The translations under genes and the position numbers were made by a program. The notes beneath the pieces were generated by a model. That model made no database searches and was not told where the DNA came from. It saw nothing but the letters and a program-made list of their open reading frames with translations. This document shows, one piece after another, positions 27,070-37,545 of a stretch of 64,000 nt of DNA. Source of the stretch: Enterobacter cloacae complex sp. ECNIH7 (GTDB lineage Bacteria; Pseudomonadota; Gammaproteobacteria; Enterobacterales; Enterobacteriaceae); the NCBI RefSeq assembly GCF_002208095.1, contig NZ_CP017990.1, forward strand, positions 1,054,001 through 1,118,000. The letters run 5' to 3'. Position 1 is the stretch's first letter; every line of letters begins with the position of its first letter.

Positions 27070-28166
27070 CCGTTTACGGAACTTTTAAGCGCGCTGTCGG
27101 CGGCGTGACGCTCCAGCGCCAGTTCTATCAGGCGGGTGATCAGTTCCGGGTAGCTCAGGCCGCTGGCCTGCCACAGTTTTGGATACATGCTGATGTTAGT
27201 GAACCCCGGCAGCGTGTTGATTTCATTGATCACCACTTCGTTTTCCGGCGTCAGGAACACATCCACGCGCGCCATGCCGCAGCAGCCGAGCGTCTGATAA
27301 GCGCGAATGGCGATCGCCCGGATCTTATCGTTAATCGCCGGATCGATATCCGCAGGAACGACAACCTGCGCGCCTTTGTCATCAATGTATTTGGTGTCGT
27401 ACGAGTAGAAGTCGCTGTTTAACACCACTTCGCCGCAGGTGCTCGCCTGTGGAAAATCGTTGCCCAGCACGGCGCACTCAATTTCACGGCCTTTGATGCC
27501 CTGCTCAACCACCACTTTATGGTCGAACTCAAACGCCAGACGGACGGCCTGCGTGAACTCTGCTTCGCTGGTGACTTTGCTGACGCCTACGGAGGAGCCC
27601 TGGTTTGCCGGCTTCACAAACAGCGGCAGACCCAGCTCTCCGCTGATTTGCGCGAAGCTGTGCTTGTCGCGGTTTGCGCGGGTGAGGGTCACGAATGGCG
27701 CAATATTCAGCCCGGCATCGCGCAGCAGGCGTTTGGTGACGTCTTTGTCCATGCACGCGGCAGAGCCGAGGACATCCGAGCCGACGAACGGCAGGTTGGC
27801 CATGCGCAGCATCCCCTGCAGGGAACCATCTTCGCCCAGGGTGCCGTGAACAATAGGGAAGACAACGTCGATCTGGGCGAGAGCCTGAGCGTTGCCGGCG
27901 TCGATGAGCTGCCCCTTCACGACGCCGGGTACGGTGGCGACGCTCACTTCCGAAGGATTAAGGGCGATATGGGCCGGATCGTGAGCATTCAGCAGATACT
28001 GGCTGGCATCGTTCACGTGCCACTGGCCCTGTTTATCAATGCCCAGCAGCACCACGTCGAAACGGCTTTTATCGATCGCATCAACGATATTTTTGGCCGA
28101 TTGCAATGACACTTCGTGCTCCGCTGATTTTCCCCCAAAGACAATACCTACGCGCTGCTTAGCCAT
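27066..28166 (-). CDS. ddlA: D-alanine--D-alanine ligase A
   Basis: A 366-residue ATP-grasp enzyme making D-Ala-D-Ala for peptidoglycan in the cytoplasm. The start [20 protein letters not shown] at 28166 is the conserved one; the upstream 46-codon extension is rejected. Family motifs include [20 protein letters not shown], the ATP-binding [15 protein letters not shown] and the metal site [15 protein letters not shown]. Length is near that of E. coli DdlA (364). Divergent from the extensin-like gene. Confidence 0.96.
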   Translation of the reverse strand: MAKQRVGIVFGGKSAEHEVSLQSAKNIVDAIDKSRFDVVLLGIDKQGQWHVNDASQYLLNAHDPAHIALNPSEVSVATVPGVVKGQLIDAGNAQALAQIDVVFPIVHGTLGEDGSLQGMLRMANLPFVGSDVLGSAACMDKDVTKRLLRDAGLNIAPFVTLTRANRDKHSFAQISGELGLPLFVKPANQGSSVGVSKVTSEAEFTQAVRLAFEFDHKVVVEQGIKGREIECAVLGNDFPQASTCGEVVLNSDFYSYDTKYIDDKGAQVVVPADIDPAINDKIRAIAIRAYQTLGCCGMARVDVFLTPENEVVINEINTLPGFTNISMYPKLWQASGLSYPELITRLIELALERHAADSALKSSVNG

Positions 28167-28269
28167 CTCACTCTCTTCCAGTCTGACGAAAAGCCAATAA
28201 CATACCACGATGCCCGGCGGGTTTCGCGGCCTTCTGCCATAATGTTTTGGGGAATGTTGAGGGGGGAGA

Positions 28270-28953
28270 GTGAAAGGAAAAACGCTGCTGACCGTATTCA
28301 TCATTGTGGCCGTTGCAACGGTGGGTTACCGCTGGTTGCCGTCTTACTACAACCCTTTCATGCCGCTGACGCTGGACGACCCGCCGGGCCGAATCACCCA
28401 GTATAAGCTTCGGCGCTTAAACCCCGAGGCGTGCGAGAGCCTGCTCGCGCAGGCTAACCAAAGAGATCTCATCCGCACCCAGCCGGTGGCGGACAGCGGC
28501 GGCGCGTGTCCGCTTAACAACGTCGTGCGCGTGCGTGACTTCGGTCCGGTCGGCCTGAACGGGAGCTTTCTTGCCAGCTGTCCGCTGGCGCTCAGCTCTG
28601 CGCTGTTTATCAGCCAGCAGGCCCGACCGCTGACAAAGCGCTATACGGGCAGCGACCTTGCGCGTATCGACCACCTCGGCAGCTATGCCTGCCGCAATAT
28701 TTATCACCGCCCCGACGCGCGCCGCAGTGAACATGCCACGGCGGAGGCGCTGGATATCGCCGCTTTTCGTCTGGCGAACGGGGAACGCGTCACGGTGCTG
28801 AACGGCTGGAAGGCTGCAACGACGCAGCCCTGGCTGAAGGCTATGCTTGCGGCAAGCTGCGGCTACTACGGAAACGGTCTGGGACCGGAGTATAACGCGG
28901 CGCATGCCAACCATTTTCATCTGGGAATGCGCGGTTTCGGCCTCTGCCGGTGA
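28270..28953 (+). CDS. extensin-like family protein, probable membrane-anchored peptidase-fold protein
   Basis: A 227-residue protein from a GTG start behind GGGGGGAGA. One N-terminal helix ([18 protein letters not shown]) anchors or exports it. The remainder is the extensin-like C-terminal domain, which has the LAS/M15-like metal site: H and D in [14 protein letters not shown] and the final histidines in NHFHLG. This suggests a periplasmic cell-wall amidase or peptidase, though activity is unproven. It is not part of the E. coli K-12 ddlA locus. Confidence 0.8.
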   Translation: MKGKTLLTVFIIVAVATVGYRWLPSYYNPFMPLTLDDPPGRITQYKLRRLNPEACESLLAQANQRDLIRTQPVADSGGACPLNNVVRVRDFGPVGLNGSFLASCPLALSSALFISQQARPLTKRYTGSDLARIDHLGSYACRNIYHRPDARRSEHATAEALDIAAFRLANGERVTVLNGWKAATTQPWLKAMLAASCGYYGNGLGPEYNAAHANHFHLGMRGFGLCR

Positions 28954-29121
28954 AGCATAATATTCCGCCAGAAAATGGATGAATTGTGACTTGTTTCACA
29001 AATATGATGACTGGGAAGATAAAACACCAAAGTCAGTCGGGCCGCATCTCTGGTGCGACGTCAAAACGCGTAACTTGCTAATCTGTCGGCGAATTCGCCT
29101 AAAAATGAAGACTATTTCGTT

Positions 29122-30336
29122 ATGGAATCCTGGAAAGTTAATCTTATCTCGGTCTGGTTTGGCTGCTTCTTTACCGGGCTGGCCATTAGCCAGATCCTGC
29201 CGTTCCTGCCGCTGTACGTCTCGCAGCTGGGGGTGACCTCGCATGAAGCGCTCTCCATGTGGTCCGGCCTGACGTTCAGCGTCACGTTTCTGGTGTCCGC
29301 CATTGTGTCACCGATGTGGGGCAGCCTGGCGGATCGGAAAGGCCGTAAACTGATGCTGCTGCGCGCCTCGCTCGGGATGGCGATCGCCATTCTGCTCCAG
29401 GCCTTCGCCACCAACGTCTGGCAGCTGTTTTTCCTGCGTGCGGTGATGGGGCTGACGTCCGGGTACATTCCAAACGCCATGGCGCTGGTCGCCTCTCAGG
29501 TGCCGCGCGAGCGTAGCGGCTGGGCGCTGAGCACGCTCTCCACGGCGCAGATCAGCGGCGTCATCGGTGGTCCGCTGCTGGGGGGCTTTCTGGCGGACCA
29601 CGTCGGGCTGCGCGCGGTATTTATCATCACCGCGATCCTGCTGGTGGTCAGTTTTCTGGTCACGCTCTTTCTTATCAAAGAGGGAGGCCGCCCGGTTATC
29701 AGTAAATCTGAACGCCTGAGCGGCAAGGCCGTCTTCGCCTCGCTGCCCTATCCGGGACTGATGATCAGCCTGTTTGTGACCACTATGGTTATCCAGCTCT
29801 GTAACGGTTCGGTCGGTCCGATTCTGGCGCTGTTTATCAAGTCGATGGAGCCGGATAGCACAAATATCGCTTTTCTGAGCGGCATGATTGCCGCCGTACC
29901 GGGCGTATCCGCCCTGATTTCCGCGCCGCGTCTGGGAAAACTGGGTGACAGGATCGGCACCGCGCGCATCCTGATGGCGACGCTGATCTTTGCGGTGGTG
30001 CTCTTCTTCGCGATGTCGTTTGTCACCTCTCCGCTTCAGCTTGGCATATTGCGGTTTCTGCTCGGCTTTGCTGATGGCGCCATGTTGCCTGCGGTACAGA
30101 CCCTGCTGGTTAAATATTCCAGCGACCAGGTGACGGGGCGTATCTTTGGATATAACCAGTCATTTATGTATCTGGGGAATGTTGCCGGTCCGCTTATTGG
30201 CGCATCCGTTTCCGCGATGGCCGGTTTTCGTTGGGTATTTGCCGCCACGGCGATTGTCGTTTTAATCAATATTATCCAGCTGGCTATTGCGCTGCGTCGC
30301 CGCAGACAAATGGCGGAAGCGAAATCGTCGAGATAA
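29122..30336 (+). CDS. MFS multidrug efflux transporter, MdtG-like
   Basis: A 404-residue major facilitator protein with 12 predicted helices. The motif A loop [20 protein letters not shown] and the C-terminal half ([40 protein letters not shown]) align well with E. coli MdtG, though the N-terminus differs ([17 protein letters not shown]). It could be a second MdtG-type pump, so I give no symbol. Likely substrates are drugs such as fosfomycin, by analogy only. A strong terminator follows. Confidence 0.85.
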   Translation: MESWKVNLISVWFGCFFTGLAISQILPFLPLYVSQLGVTSHEALSMWSGLTFSVTFLVSAIVSPMWGSLADRKGRKLMLLRASLGMAIAILLQAFATNVWQLFFLRAVMGLTSGYIPNAMALVASQVPRERSGWALSTLSTAQISGVIGGPLLGGFLADHVGLRAVFIITAILLVVSFLVTLFLIKEGGRPVISKSERLSGKAVFASLPYPGLMISLFVTTMVIQLCNGSVGPILALFIKSMEPDSTNIAFLSGMIAAVPGVSALISAPRLGKLGDRIGTARILMATLIFAVVLFFAMSFVTSPLQLGILRFLLGFADGAMLPAVQTLLVKYSSDQVTGRIFGYNQSFMYLGNVAGPLIGASVSAMAGFRWVFAATAIVVLINIIQLAIALRRRRQMAEAKSSR

Positions 30337-30370
30337 TCGTTTCGTTGATGTATTATATATTCTTATGGTA

Positions 30371-30407
30371 GCCGCATTTTTATATAACAAAAATGCGGCG
30401 TTTTTTT
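30371..30407 (+). terminator. intrinsic terminator after the MdtG-like gene
   Basis: GCCGCATTTTT (30371-30381) pairs with AAAAATGCGGC around an ATATAAC loop and is followed by GTTTTTTT. Confidence 0.9.
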
Positions 30408-30547
30408 ATAGAAAAACGTTTCGCTCACCGCGGTGGTTCTTTATTTTTATTCCTGCATCACTTTTGCATACCATAATAAATTTCTTCTCTTTGCATTATG
30501 GATTCAGAATGCTAACTTCAGACAAAACTGAAAAAGGAACTGGCACG

Positions 30548-30808
30548 ATGAAAAATCTCATTGCTGAATTGCTGGTCAAACTGGCACAAAAGGAAGAGGA
30601 GTCAAAAGAGCTGGTTGCTCAGGTCGAAGCGCTGGAAATTGTGGTCACCGCGCTGCTGCGACAAATGGCGAAAACCGATCAGCAGGCGTTGATTGAGAGC
30701 GTGGAAGGCGCACTGGACAGCGTCAGGCCTGAATCGCAGGTTCCGGTTGAGGATGCCGAGATGCTCCACCAGTACGTAAAGAAGCTGTTAAGGCATCCGC
30801 GCACCTAA
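30548..30808 (+). CDS. iraP: anti-adaptor protein IraP
   Basis: An 86-residue protein that binds RssB and so protects RpoS from ClpXP. The start [19 protein letters not shown] at 30548 gives the exact E. coli length; a longer open frame running upstream into the terminator is not coding. It forms a predicted N-terminal coiled coil and ends [10 protein letters not shown]. Located directly before phoA, as in E. coli. In E. coli its promoter answers to ppGpp and PhoP; I could not mark a PhoP box here. Confidence 0.95.
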   Translation: MKNLIAELLVKLAQKEEESKELVAQVEALEIVVTALLRQMAKTDQQALIESVEGALDSVRPESQVPVEDAEMLHQYVKKLLRHPRT

Positions 30809-30829
30809 ACCGTCACAGGACGTAACGAC

Positions 30830-30863
30830 GTGTCATAGAATTGTCATGCAGGATGCCTATAGT
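30830..30863 (+). promoter_or_regulatory. Pho box and promoter of phoA
   Basis: GTGTCATAGAATTGTCAT (30830-30847) matches the 18-bp PhoB consensus CTGTCATAAATCTGTCAT at most positions. TATAGT (30858-30863) is the -10, 10 bp further on, with PhoB replacing a -35. The arrangement is nearly the same as in the E. coli phoA promoter. Confidence 0.9.
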
Positions 30864-30907
30864 CGCTCTGTTTTTATTTTTATGTATTTGTACATGGAGA
30901 AAATAAA

Positions 30908-32323
30908 TTGAAACAGAGCGCACTTTTCATCGCATTACTTCCCCTGTTAATTACCCCTGCCATTTATGCCGATACTGCCCAAACCAGCGTGCTGGATAAT
31001 CGCGCGGCAAAAGGGGATATCACCCAGCCTGGCGGCGCACGCCGTTTATCAGAAGATCAAACTGCCGCTATTCGCGCTTCGCTGAATGATAAGCCGGCGA
31101 AAAATATTATTCTGCTTATTGGCGATGGAATGGGGGATTCCGAAATTACGGCGGCGCGAAATTATGCCGAGGGTGCGGGCGGCTTTTTTAAAGGTATCGA
31201 CGCATTACCGTTGACCGGACAATATACCCATTACGCGCTGGATAAAAAAACCGGTAAACCGGATTACGTCACGGACTCGGCGGCCTCTGCTACGGCGTGG
31301 TCCACCGGCGTGAAAACCTATAATGGCGCGCTGGGTGTGGATATTCACGAAAAAGATCACCAAACCCTTCTGGAGATGGCAAAAGCGGCGGGCCTGGCGA
31401 CCGGCAACGTCTCCACCGCTGAACTTCAGGATGCAACGCCCGCGGCGCTGGTGGCGCATGTAACCTCGCGTAAATGCTACGGCCCGTCAGTGACCAGCGA
31501 AAAATGCCCGACGAACGCGCTGGAAAAAGGCGGCAAAGGCTCGATTACGGAACAGCTGCTGAACGCGCGTCCTGACGTGACCCTGGGCGGCGGCGCGAAA
31601 ACCTTTGCAGAAACCGCAACGGCGGGCGAGTGGCAGGGCAAAACGCTGCGCGAGCAGGCGCAGGCCCGCGGCTATCAGCTGGTGAGTGACGCCAGTTCGC
31701 TGGCAGCCATCACCGAGGCGAACCAGGACAAGCCGCTGCTGGGGCTATTCTCTGACGGCAACATGCCCGTGCGCTGGGAAGGACCAAAAGCCTCTTATCA
31801 CGGCAATATCGATAAACCTGCAGTAACCTGTACGCCTAACCCGAAACGCACGGACAGCGTACCGACGCTGGCGGCGATGACTGATAAAGCTATCTCTCTG
31901 CTGAGCAAGAGCGAAAAAGGGTTCTTCCTGCAGGTGGAAGGCGCGTCGATTGATAAGCAGGATCATGCGGCGAATCCGTGCGGCCAGATTGGCGAAACCG
32001 TCGATCTGGACGAAGCGGTGCAGAAGGCGCTTGAGTTCGCGAAAAAAGACGGCAACACCCTGGTGGTGGTCACCGCGGACCATGCGCACGCCAGCCAGAT
32101 TATTCCGGCAGATACCAAAGCCCCGGGCCTGACGCAGGCGCTGAATACCAAAGATGGCGCCGTTATGGTGTTGAGCTACGGCAACTCTGAAGAAGAGTCC
32201 ATGGAGCACACCGGCACCCAGCTGCGCATTGCAGCCTATGGGCCGCACGCGGCAAACGTGGTAGGCCTGACCGATCAAACGGATCTGTTCTACACCATGA
32301 AGGCGGCGCTGGGTCTTAAATGA
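30908..32323 (+). CDS. phoA: alkaline phosphatase PhoA
   Basis: A 471-residue periplasmic phosphomonoesterase made under phosphate starvation. The start is TTG at 30908 behind TGGAG (E. coli uses GTG here). Signal peptide [21 protein letters not shown]. Active-site residues: D73 in GDGMGDSE, nucleophile S124 in [10 protein letters not shown], the arginine in [10 protein letters not shown], and histidines in TADHAHAS and EHTGTQ. The four cysteines for two disulfides are present (RKCYGP/EKCP and VTCTP/NPCGQ). psiF follows after an attenuating terminator. Confidence 0.97.
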   Translation: MKQSALFIALLPLLITPAIYADTAQTSVLDNRAAKGDITQPGGARRLSEDQTAAIRASLNDKPAKNIILLIGDGMGDSEITAARNYAEGAGGFFKGIDALPLTGQYTHYALDKKTGKPDYVTDSAASATAWSTGVKTYNGALGVDIHEKDHQTLLEMAKAAGLATGNVSTAELQDATPAALVAHVTSRKCYGPSVTSEKCPTNALEKGGKGSITEQLLNARPDVTLGGGAKTFAETATAGEWQGKTLREQAQARGYQLVSDASSLAAITEANQDKPLLGLFSDGNMPVRWEGPKASYHGNIDKPAVTCTPNPKRTDSVPTLAAMTDKAISLLSKSEKGFFLQVEGASIDKQDHAANPCGQIGETVDLDEAVQKALEFAKKDGNTLVVVTADHAHASQIIPADTKAPGLTQALNTKDGAVMVLSYGNSEEESMEHTGTQLRIAAYGPHAANVVGLTDQTDLFYTMKAALGLK

Positions 32324-32329
32324 TAAAAT

Positions 32330-32364
32330 CCCGGCGGAAATCACATCTGCCGGGTGGTTTTTTT
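32330..32364 (+). terminator. terminator between phoA and psiF
   Basis: CCCGGCGGA (32330-32338) pairs with TCTGCCGGG (one G-U) and is followed by TGGTTTTTTT. As psiF is expected to be phosphate-regulated with phoA, this probably terminates only part of the transcripts. Confidence 0.75.
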
Positions 32365-32412
32365 CCTGTCACGAACCAGACTTACAGGGAATGTTCACAA
32401 AAGGATGGTGCA

Positions 32413-32733
32413 ATGAAAACAACATTACTGGTTACTCTGCTCTCTGGCCTGTTCCTGATCGCATCGGCGAACGCGGAAGAGAAAACGTTAACGCCGCAAC
32501 AGCAGCGTATGACCACCTGTAATCAACAGGCGACGTCTCAGAGTCTGAAGGGAGATGCTCGCAAGACATACATGAGCGACTGCCTTAAAAACGGCGCCGC
32601 GAAGCCGGCTGAAAAAAGCCTGACGCCGCAGCAGCAAAAAATGCGCGAGTGTAATGCGAAAGCAACCGAACAGTCCCTTAAAGGGGACGACCGCAGCAAG
32701 TTCATGAGCGCGTGCCTGAAGAAAAAAGTGTAG
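32413..32733 (+). CDS. psiF: phosphate starvation-inducible protein PsiF
   Basis: A 106-residue exported protein with signal peptide MKTTLLVTLLSGLFLIASA and two PsiF repeats of about 35 residues (TPQQQRMTTCNQQATSQSLK and TPQQQKMRECNAKATEQSLK), each with two cysteines and a KGD(A/D)R motif. The start at 32413 has AAGGATGG upstream. Periplasmic location is likely; function unknown. Its 3' end carries a hairpin, CGGGTGAG/CTCACCCG, around 32740-32767. Confidence 0.93.
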   Translation: MKTTLLVTLLSGLFLIASANAEEKTLTPQQQRMTTCNQQATSQSLKGDARKTYMSDCLKNGAAKPAEKSLTPQQQKMRECNAKATEQSLKGDDRSKFMSACLKKKV

Positions 32734-32799
32734 TTCAAACGGGTGAGCGGCTCCGGCGTCTCACCCGAAATTTCATACTTTCCCCGCAGACCCCCTCTC

Positions 32800-32805
32800 T
32801 ATAAT
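32800..32805 (+). promoter_or_regulatory. probable -10 box of dgcC
   Basis: TATAAT, a perfect -10, lies 31 bp before the dgcC ATG. No good -35 is seen 17 bp upstream (ACTTTC), which suits an activator-dependent promoter; in E. coli and Salmonella this gene needs CsgD. Confidence 0.55.
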
Positions 32806-32835
32806 TTGGGAAAATGTTTCAGAATATTCCCAAAA

Positions 32836-33939
32836 ATGATGAATGATGAAACGTATTACAACAAAAAGCGCATTCGGGAAGAGTGGAGTTTAACCCTTTC
32901 TCAGGATGACCCTCACCGCGCCGGCATTCAGTTTGCCCGGCGAGTCAGGCTGGCGCGCGCCGTCGGCCTGGCGGCAATGTTTTTCCCCGTTGCGGGGATG
33001 CTGGTCACCCATTTTTTACCCGGCGGCTGGTGGCTTTTACTGGTGGGGTGGTCGTTCGTCTGGCCCCATTTTGCCTGGCAGCTGTCCTGCCGCGCCGCTT
33101 CACCCCATCAGCAGGAAATTTTCAATCTTAAAATCGATGCCATTATTGCCGGGCTCTGGATCGGCGTGATGGGGATGAATGCGTTACCGACGGCAGCGCT
33201 GGTGATGATGGTGGGGATGAATATGATGGGCTCCGGGGGCTGTCGCCTGTTTATCCCGGGGATCGCGTTGACCCTGCTCTCCGCGCTGGTGACGCTGCCA
33301 CTCGTCGGGAAGGTGGCCGTCTTCAACCCCGACCTTGTGGAGTGGGGCTTAACGTTACCCGTACTCGTGCTGTATCCCATGCTGTTTGCCTGGCTCAGTC
33401 ACCGAACCGCCGTCAGGCTTGCGGAACATAAGCAGCGGCTGGAAATGATGAGCACACGAGACGGGATGACCGGGGTCTTCAACCGCCGACACTGGGAAAT
33501 GCTGCTGCGAAATGAATTTGAGCATTGTCGGCGCGACCACAGCACCGCCACGATATTGCTGATTGATATCGACCACTTTAAAAACATCAACGACACCTGG
33601 GGGCACGACGTGGGCGACGAGGCGATCGTTGCTATTACGCGTCAGCTCCAGCGGTCGGTACGGTCAGGCGATGCGATCGGCCGGTTTGGCGGGGATGAGT
33701 TTGCAGTGATCATGTCGCAGACCGCGGCGGAGAGCGCCATCGCCGTGATGTCACGGCTGCATGAGCGTCTGGAAAAACTGACGTTACCGTGTGCGCCAAA
33801 AGAAGCGCTGCGCATAAGCGTAGGCGTTGCCCCCTGGGGGCCGCAGTTTGGACATTATCGGGAATGGCTGAAGGCGGCCGACGTCGCGCTGTACAGGGCG
33901 AAAAATGCCGGGCGCGGCCGCACCGAAGTGGCCGCCTGA
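32836..33939 (+). CDS. dgcC: diguanylate cyclase DgcC (AdrA/YaiC)
   Basis: A 367-residue inner-membrane enzyme whose c-di-GMP switches on cellulose synthesis in CsgD-dependent biofilm. A MASE2-type membrane sensor with about six helices fills residues 30-200 (FARRVRLARAVGLAAMFFP). The GGDEF domain follows (STRDGMTGVFNRRHWEMLL, IDIDHFKNINDTWGHDVGDE, FGGDEFAVIM). The start is one of two adjacent ATGs (32836, 32839); an open frame extends further upstream without support. Neighbours psiF and proC are as in E. coli. Confidence 0.93.
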   Translation: MMNDETYYNKKRIREEWSLTLSQDDPHRAGIQFARRVRLARAVGLAAMFFPVAGMLVTHFLPGGWWLLLVGWSFVWPHFAWQLSCRAASPHQQEIFNLKIDAIIAGLWIGVMGMNALPTAALVMMVGMNMMGSGGCRLFIPGIALTLLSALVTLPLVGKVAVFNPDLVEWGLTLPVLVLYPMLFAWLSHRTAVRLAEHKQRLEMMSTRDGMTGVFNRRHWEMLLRNEFEHCRRDHSTATILLIDIDHFKNINDTWGHDVGDEAIVAITRQLQRSVRSGDAIGRFGGDEFAVIMSQTAAESAIAVMSRLHERLEKLTLPCAPKEALRISVGVAPWGPQFGHYREWLKAADVALYRAKNAGRGRTEVAA

Positions 33940-33953
33940 CGCCCGGTCAGAAA

Positions 33954-34763
33954 TCAGGATTTACTCAGCTTCTCTGATTTTTCCATGCATTTTGCCATCG
34001 CTTCAATGACGGCCGAGCGGAACCCGCGCTCTTCCAGCACCCGCACCGCTTCGATGGTGGTACCCCCCGGGGAGCAGACCATATCTTTCAGTTCACCCGG
34101 ATGTTTGCCGGTTTCCAGCACCATTTTGGCGGAGCCCATGACGGCCTGCGCGGCGAACTTATACGCCTGCGCGCGCGGCATTCCGCCAAGCACGGCGGCG
34201 TCGGCCATCGCTTCTAAAAACATGAACACATAGGCAGGGGCTGAGCCACTCACGCCAACCACCGGATGGATCATCGATTCGGCAATCACTTCTGCTTCAC
34301 CGAAGCAGCGGAAAATATTCAGCACGTCGGCCACTTCTTCCGTGGTCACCAGCGCGTTAGGCGTGACGGAGGTCATGCCGGCATTGACCAGCGAGGGGGT
34401 GTTAGGCATCGCGCGGACGATTTTACGATCGTGACCCAGCGCGCGCGCCAGCTGATCGAGCGTGACGCCCGCGGCAATCGACACGACCAGCGTCTCTTTA
34501 TTCAGGCTGGAGGTGATATCGCTCAGCACTTTGATCATGATGTTCGGCTTGACGGCACCAAAGACGATATCGGCGACCTGGGCGACTTCCTGCGCGCTTT
34601 CGGCGGCGTTGATCCCGTATTGATCGCGCAACTCGGCGACTTTGTCCGGTGACGGGGTATAGACCCAAATCTGACCCGGCAGCACCTGCCCGCTGGCGAT
34701 CAGACCGCCCAGGATGGCTTTGCCCATGTTACCGCAGCCGATAAACCCGATTTTCTTGTCCAT
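33954..34763 (-). CDS. proC: pyrroline-5-carboxylate reductase ProC
   Basis: A 269-residue cytoplasmic enzyme for the last step of proline synthesis, reducing pyrroline-5-carboxylate with NADPH. Rossmann motif IGFIGCGNMGKAILGGLIAS at the N-terminus; family signature in KDMVCSPGGTTIEAVRVLEE. I prefer ATG 34763 (MDKKIGF, 7 nt after GGAG) over the adjacent GTG at 34766. Divergent from yaiI. Length equals E. coli. Confidence 0.97.
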   Translation of the reverse strand: MDKKIGFIGCGNMGKAILGGLIASGQVLPGQIWVYTPSPDKVAELRDQYGINAAESAQEVAQVADIVFGAVKPNIMIKVLSDITSSLNKETLVVSIAAGVTLDQLARALGHDRKIVRAMPNTPSLVNAGMTSVTPNALVTTEEVADVLNIFRCFGEAEVIAESMIHPVVGVSGSAPAYVFMFLEAMADAAVLGGMPRAQAYKFAAQAVMGSAKMVLETGKHPGELKDMVCSPGGTTIEAVRVLEERGFRSAVIEAMAKCMEKSEKLSKS

Positions 34764-34860
34764 CACGATTCTCCGTCATTATGCGTTGTTTTCTCTGATT
34801 GATAGCTTAACAACGAAATGCAGGCGACAATAGTCGGCAGAGTCATTATGGGGAGACAAT

Positions 34861-35319
34861 ATGGCGATTTGGGTTGATGCGGACGCGTGTCCGAATGTGA
34901 TTAAAGAGATTTTATTTCGTGCCGCCGAGCGCGTTCAGATGCCGCTGACGCTGGTGGCGAACCAGAATATTCGCGTACCGCCTTCGCGGTTTATCCGCTC
35001 CTTGCGCGTGCCGGCCGGGTTCGACGTGGCGGATAACGAAATTGTTCGCCTGTGCAGCGCGGAGGATCTGGTGATCACGGCGGATATTCCGCTGGCTGCC
35101 GAAGTGCTGGAGAAAGGGGCGGCGGCGCTCAATCCGCGCGGGGAGCGTTACTCGCCTTCGACCATTCGGGAAAAGCTCACCATGCGCGATTTTATGGATA
35201 CGATGCGGGCCAGCGGCGTGCAGACCGGTGGACCGGACAGCCTGTCCCAGCGCGACCGTCAGCAGTTCGCTGCCGAGCTGGATAAATGGCTGCTGGAAGT
35301 GAAGCGCCGTACAGCGTAA
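34861..35319 (+). CDS. yaiI: YaiI, DUF188/UPF0178 protein
   Basis: A 152-residue cytoplasmic protein of the YaiI/YqxD family. The N-terminal [20 protein letters not shown] and [16 protein letters not shown] hold the conserved acidic residues of a PIN-like fold, which hints at a nuclease, though no activity is established. Ribosome site GGGGAGAC. Located between proC and aroL as in E. coli. Confidence 0.92.
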   Translation: MAIWVDADACPNVIKEILFRAAERVQMPLTLVANQNIRVPPSRFIRSLRVPAGFDVADNEIVRLCSAEDLVITADIPLAAEVLEKGAAALNPRGERYSPSTIREKLTMRDFMDTMRASGVQTGGPDSLSQRDRQQFAAELDKWLLEVKRRTA

Positions 35320-35408
35320 TGATAATTATTGTCAATTTGTGGTACAGTGTGACCTCCACAGGGTTGTCATCCCGTACCGCTTTGCAGTAAAGTAATCGCA
35401 ACATCTTC

Positions 35409-35426
35409 TGCAATTATTTCTTTACA
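35409..35426 (+). promoter_or_regulatory. TyrR-like box upstream of aroL
   Basis: TGCAAT-TATTTC-TTTACA fits the TyrR consensus TGTAAAN6TTTACA at 10 of 12 positions. It lies about 37 bp before the aroL start. E. coli aroL is repressed by TyrR (with TrpR), so a role here is plausible; further weaker boxes may lie upstream. Confidence 0.6.
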
Positions 35427-35462
35427 CTCTTCAGCCATTCGGCATCAAGGGGAACACCTGGC

Positions 35463-35987
35463 ATGACCCAACCCATCTTTTTAGTTGGCCCCCGCGGCTG
35501 TGGGAAAACCACCGTTGGCCTGGAGCTGGCACGCGTGTGTCATCGCCAGTTTGTTGATACCGACCACTGGCTGCAAACCGAGGCCGGAAAAACCATCGCT
35601 GAGATCGTTGAGCAAGAGGGATGGGAGAGCTTTCGCGCACGCGAAACGGCCGCGCTGAAAGCGGTCACCACCCCGTCTGCCGTGATCGCGACCGGCGGCG
35701 GCATCGTTCTGGCGGAGTGCAATCGTCACTTTATGCGCGAAAAGGGGATTGTGATTTATCTCAGCGCGCCGGTGTCGGCTCTGGTAGGACGGCTGGAAGC
35801 CTTTCCGGAAGAGGGGCAACGCCCCGCGCTGACCTCCAGGCCGCTCAGCGAAGAGGTGAGCGAAGTGCTGGCCGAACGCGATGCGCTATATCGCGAAGCG
35901 GCTCACCACGTAGTGGATGCGTCGGCCTCTCCCGAAGACGTTGTGATTCAGATTATTACCGCCCTGCGTTTGGCTTGTGCCAGCTAA
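35463..35987 (+). CDS. aroL: shikimate kinase II AroL
   Basis: A 174-residue cytoplasmic kinase phosphorylating shikimate at O3 in chorismate synthesis. P-loop [11 protein letters not shown] (residues 8-18), substrate-binding VDTDHW, the arginine in SFRARE and GGGIVL, and the lid arginine region [11 protein letters not shown]. Ribosome site AAGGGG. First gene of the aroL-yaiA-aroM group. Confidence 0.96.
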   Translation: MTQPIFLVGPRGCGKTTVGLELARVCHRQFVDTDHWLQTEAGKTIAEIVEQEGWESFRARETAALKAVTTPSAVIATGGGIVLAECNRHFMREKGIVIYLSAPVSALVGRLEAFPEEGQRPALTSRPLSEEVSEVLAERDALYREAAHHVVDASASPEDVVIQIITALRLACAS

Positions 35988-36031
35988 CCGGCGTCTATAC
36001 TTATAGCTCAGACATAAAAAAAGGATGAGCT

Positions 36032-36223
36032 ATGCCAACCAGACCTCCCTATCCGCGTGAAGCGCGCGTTGTTACCGTTGAAAAAGGCCAGACGGGTCAT
36101 ACCGTGACCTGGTACCAACTGCGTGCCGATCACCCCAAGCCGGACTCGCTGATCAGTGAACACGAGACTGAACAGGAAGCGCTGGATGCGAAACGGCGCT
36201 ATGAAGATCCCGACATAACCTGA
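36032..36223 (+). CDS. yaiA: YaiA, small conserved protein
   Basis: A 63-residue soluble protein ([20 protein letters not shown]...), close to E. coli YaiA. The start has AAGGATGAG upstream. It lies 44 bp after aroL and is co-transcribed with it in E. coli. No motif with a known function. Confidence 0.92.
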   Translation: MPTRPPYPREARVVTVEKGQTGHTVTWYQLRADHPKPDSLISEHETEQEALDAKRRYEDPDIT

Positions 36224-36328
36224 ATGTTTTCCTAAACGTTCCAGTATCGTGCCTGAATCACACTTTTTACTCATCGGGAAAGTTAAGCAGGAGTTAATAT
36301 TTAGTTATTACAAGTAACTCCGGTATCG

Positions 36329-36411
36329 GCAGGCGATCTTTACATTTCGATGTCGGGATCACCTGCTACGCTTGGTGCTGTTTTGTTGAAAAAATGAACT
36401 GTGCAGCGTAG
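36329..36411 (+). other. possible structured leader before aroM
   Basis: GCAGGCGATC (36329-36338) pairs with GATCACCTGC (36357-36366) at 9 of 10 positions. CTACGC (36366-36371) pairs with GCGTAG (36406-36411). These fill much of the 237-bp yaiA-aroM gap and may be a 3' stabiliser of the aroL-yaiA message or a leader for aroM. No known riboswitch was recognised. Confidence 0.35.
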
Positions 36412-36460
36412 TGAGCCTGTACCTGTGTGCACGATGTTGAAGTAATGGAAGGCGATCAAG

Positions 36461-37138
36461 ATGAAGGCAACGTTGGCGATCCTCACCATTGGTGTGGTCC
36501 CTGTAAGCGAAGTGTTACCGCTCTTAACCGAGCATGTATCTGAACAACAGATAACGCATCTTAGCCTGCTGGGGAAGATGAGTCGGGAAGAGGTCATGGA
36601 AGACTACGCTGTCGAGGCGGGGGAGGATCCCCTGGCAACGTTATTAAGCGACGGTAAACTGGCGCATGTTTCACGCCAGAAAATTGAGCGCGCGCTGCAG
36701 GGCGTAATAGAAGTGCTCGATAATCAAGGTTATGACGTTATTTTGCTGATGAGTACCGCGCCCATTAAGGGCCTCACGGCGCGTAATGCGATTTTGCTGG
36801 AGCCGATGCGGATCATTCCACCGCTGGTGGCCTCCATCGTGGATGGTCATCAGGTGGGGGTGATTGTGCCTATTGAGGAGCTCATGGATAACCAGGAGGC
36901 AAAGTGGCACGTGCTGGAAAAAGTGCCCTTGTATGCGCTGGCAAATCCGTTCTGGGACAGTGAGTCCAGGCTCATTGCTGCCGGGAAGGAACTGCTTGAG
37001 AGAGGGGCAGATGTCTTGATCCTGGACTGCCTCGGTTTCCATCAGCATCATCGTGATCTGCTGCAAAAAGCGCTGGATGTTCCCGTGCTGTTATCCAACG
37101 TTCTGATGGCTCGCCTGGCCTCGGAACTCCTTATGTAA
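36461..37138 (+). CDS. aroM: AroM protein
   Basis: A 225-residue protein of the AroM family, with a fold likely related to aspartate/glutamate racemases ([38 protein letters not shown], with a cysteine in the position of a catalytic one). It is regulated with aroL by TyrR in E. coli. Biochemical role unknown. Ribosome site GGAAGG. Confidence 0.93.
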   Translation: MKATLAILTIGVVPVSEVLPLLTEHVSEQQITHLSLLGKMSREEVMEDYAVEAGEDPLATLLSDGKLAHVSRQKIERALQGVIEVLDNQGYDVILLMSTAPIKGLTARNAILLEPMRIIPPLVASIVDGHQVGVIVPIEELMDNQEAKWHVLEKVPLYALANPFWDSESRLIAAGKELLERGADVLILDCLGFHQHHRDLLQKALDVPVLLSNVLMARLASELLM

Positions 37139-37191
37139 TGATTTTGCGTGACAGGTGATGAGCGTGGCCCCTATAGTGAATTTTTATCTAA

Positions 37192-37497
<306 letters not shown>

Positions 37498-37503
37498 AAA
37501 ATA

Positions 37504-37536
37504 AGCCGGGTGGCGCTAACGCTTACCCGGCCTGCG
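37504..37536. repeat. REP palindrome between ppnP and rdgC
   Basis: AGCCGGGTGGCGCTAACGCT followed by TACCCGGCCTGCG is a REP unit lying between the convergent ppnP and rdgC stops, and probably the 3' end of both messages. Confidence 0.85.
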
Positions 37537-37545
37537 TTTTGCCTG

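Noticed and set aside
30287..30547. 87-codon extension of IraP through the upstream terminator
   Set aside because: It overlaps the end of the MdtG-like gene and an intrinsic terminator; the 86-residue protein is complete.
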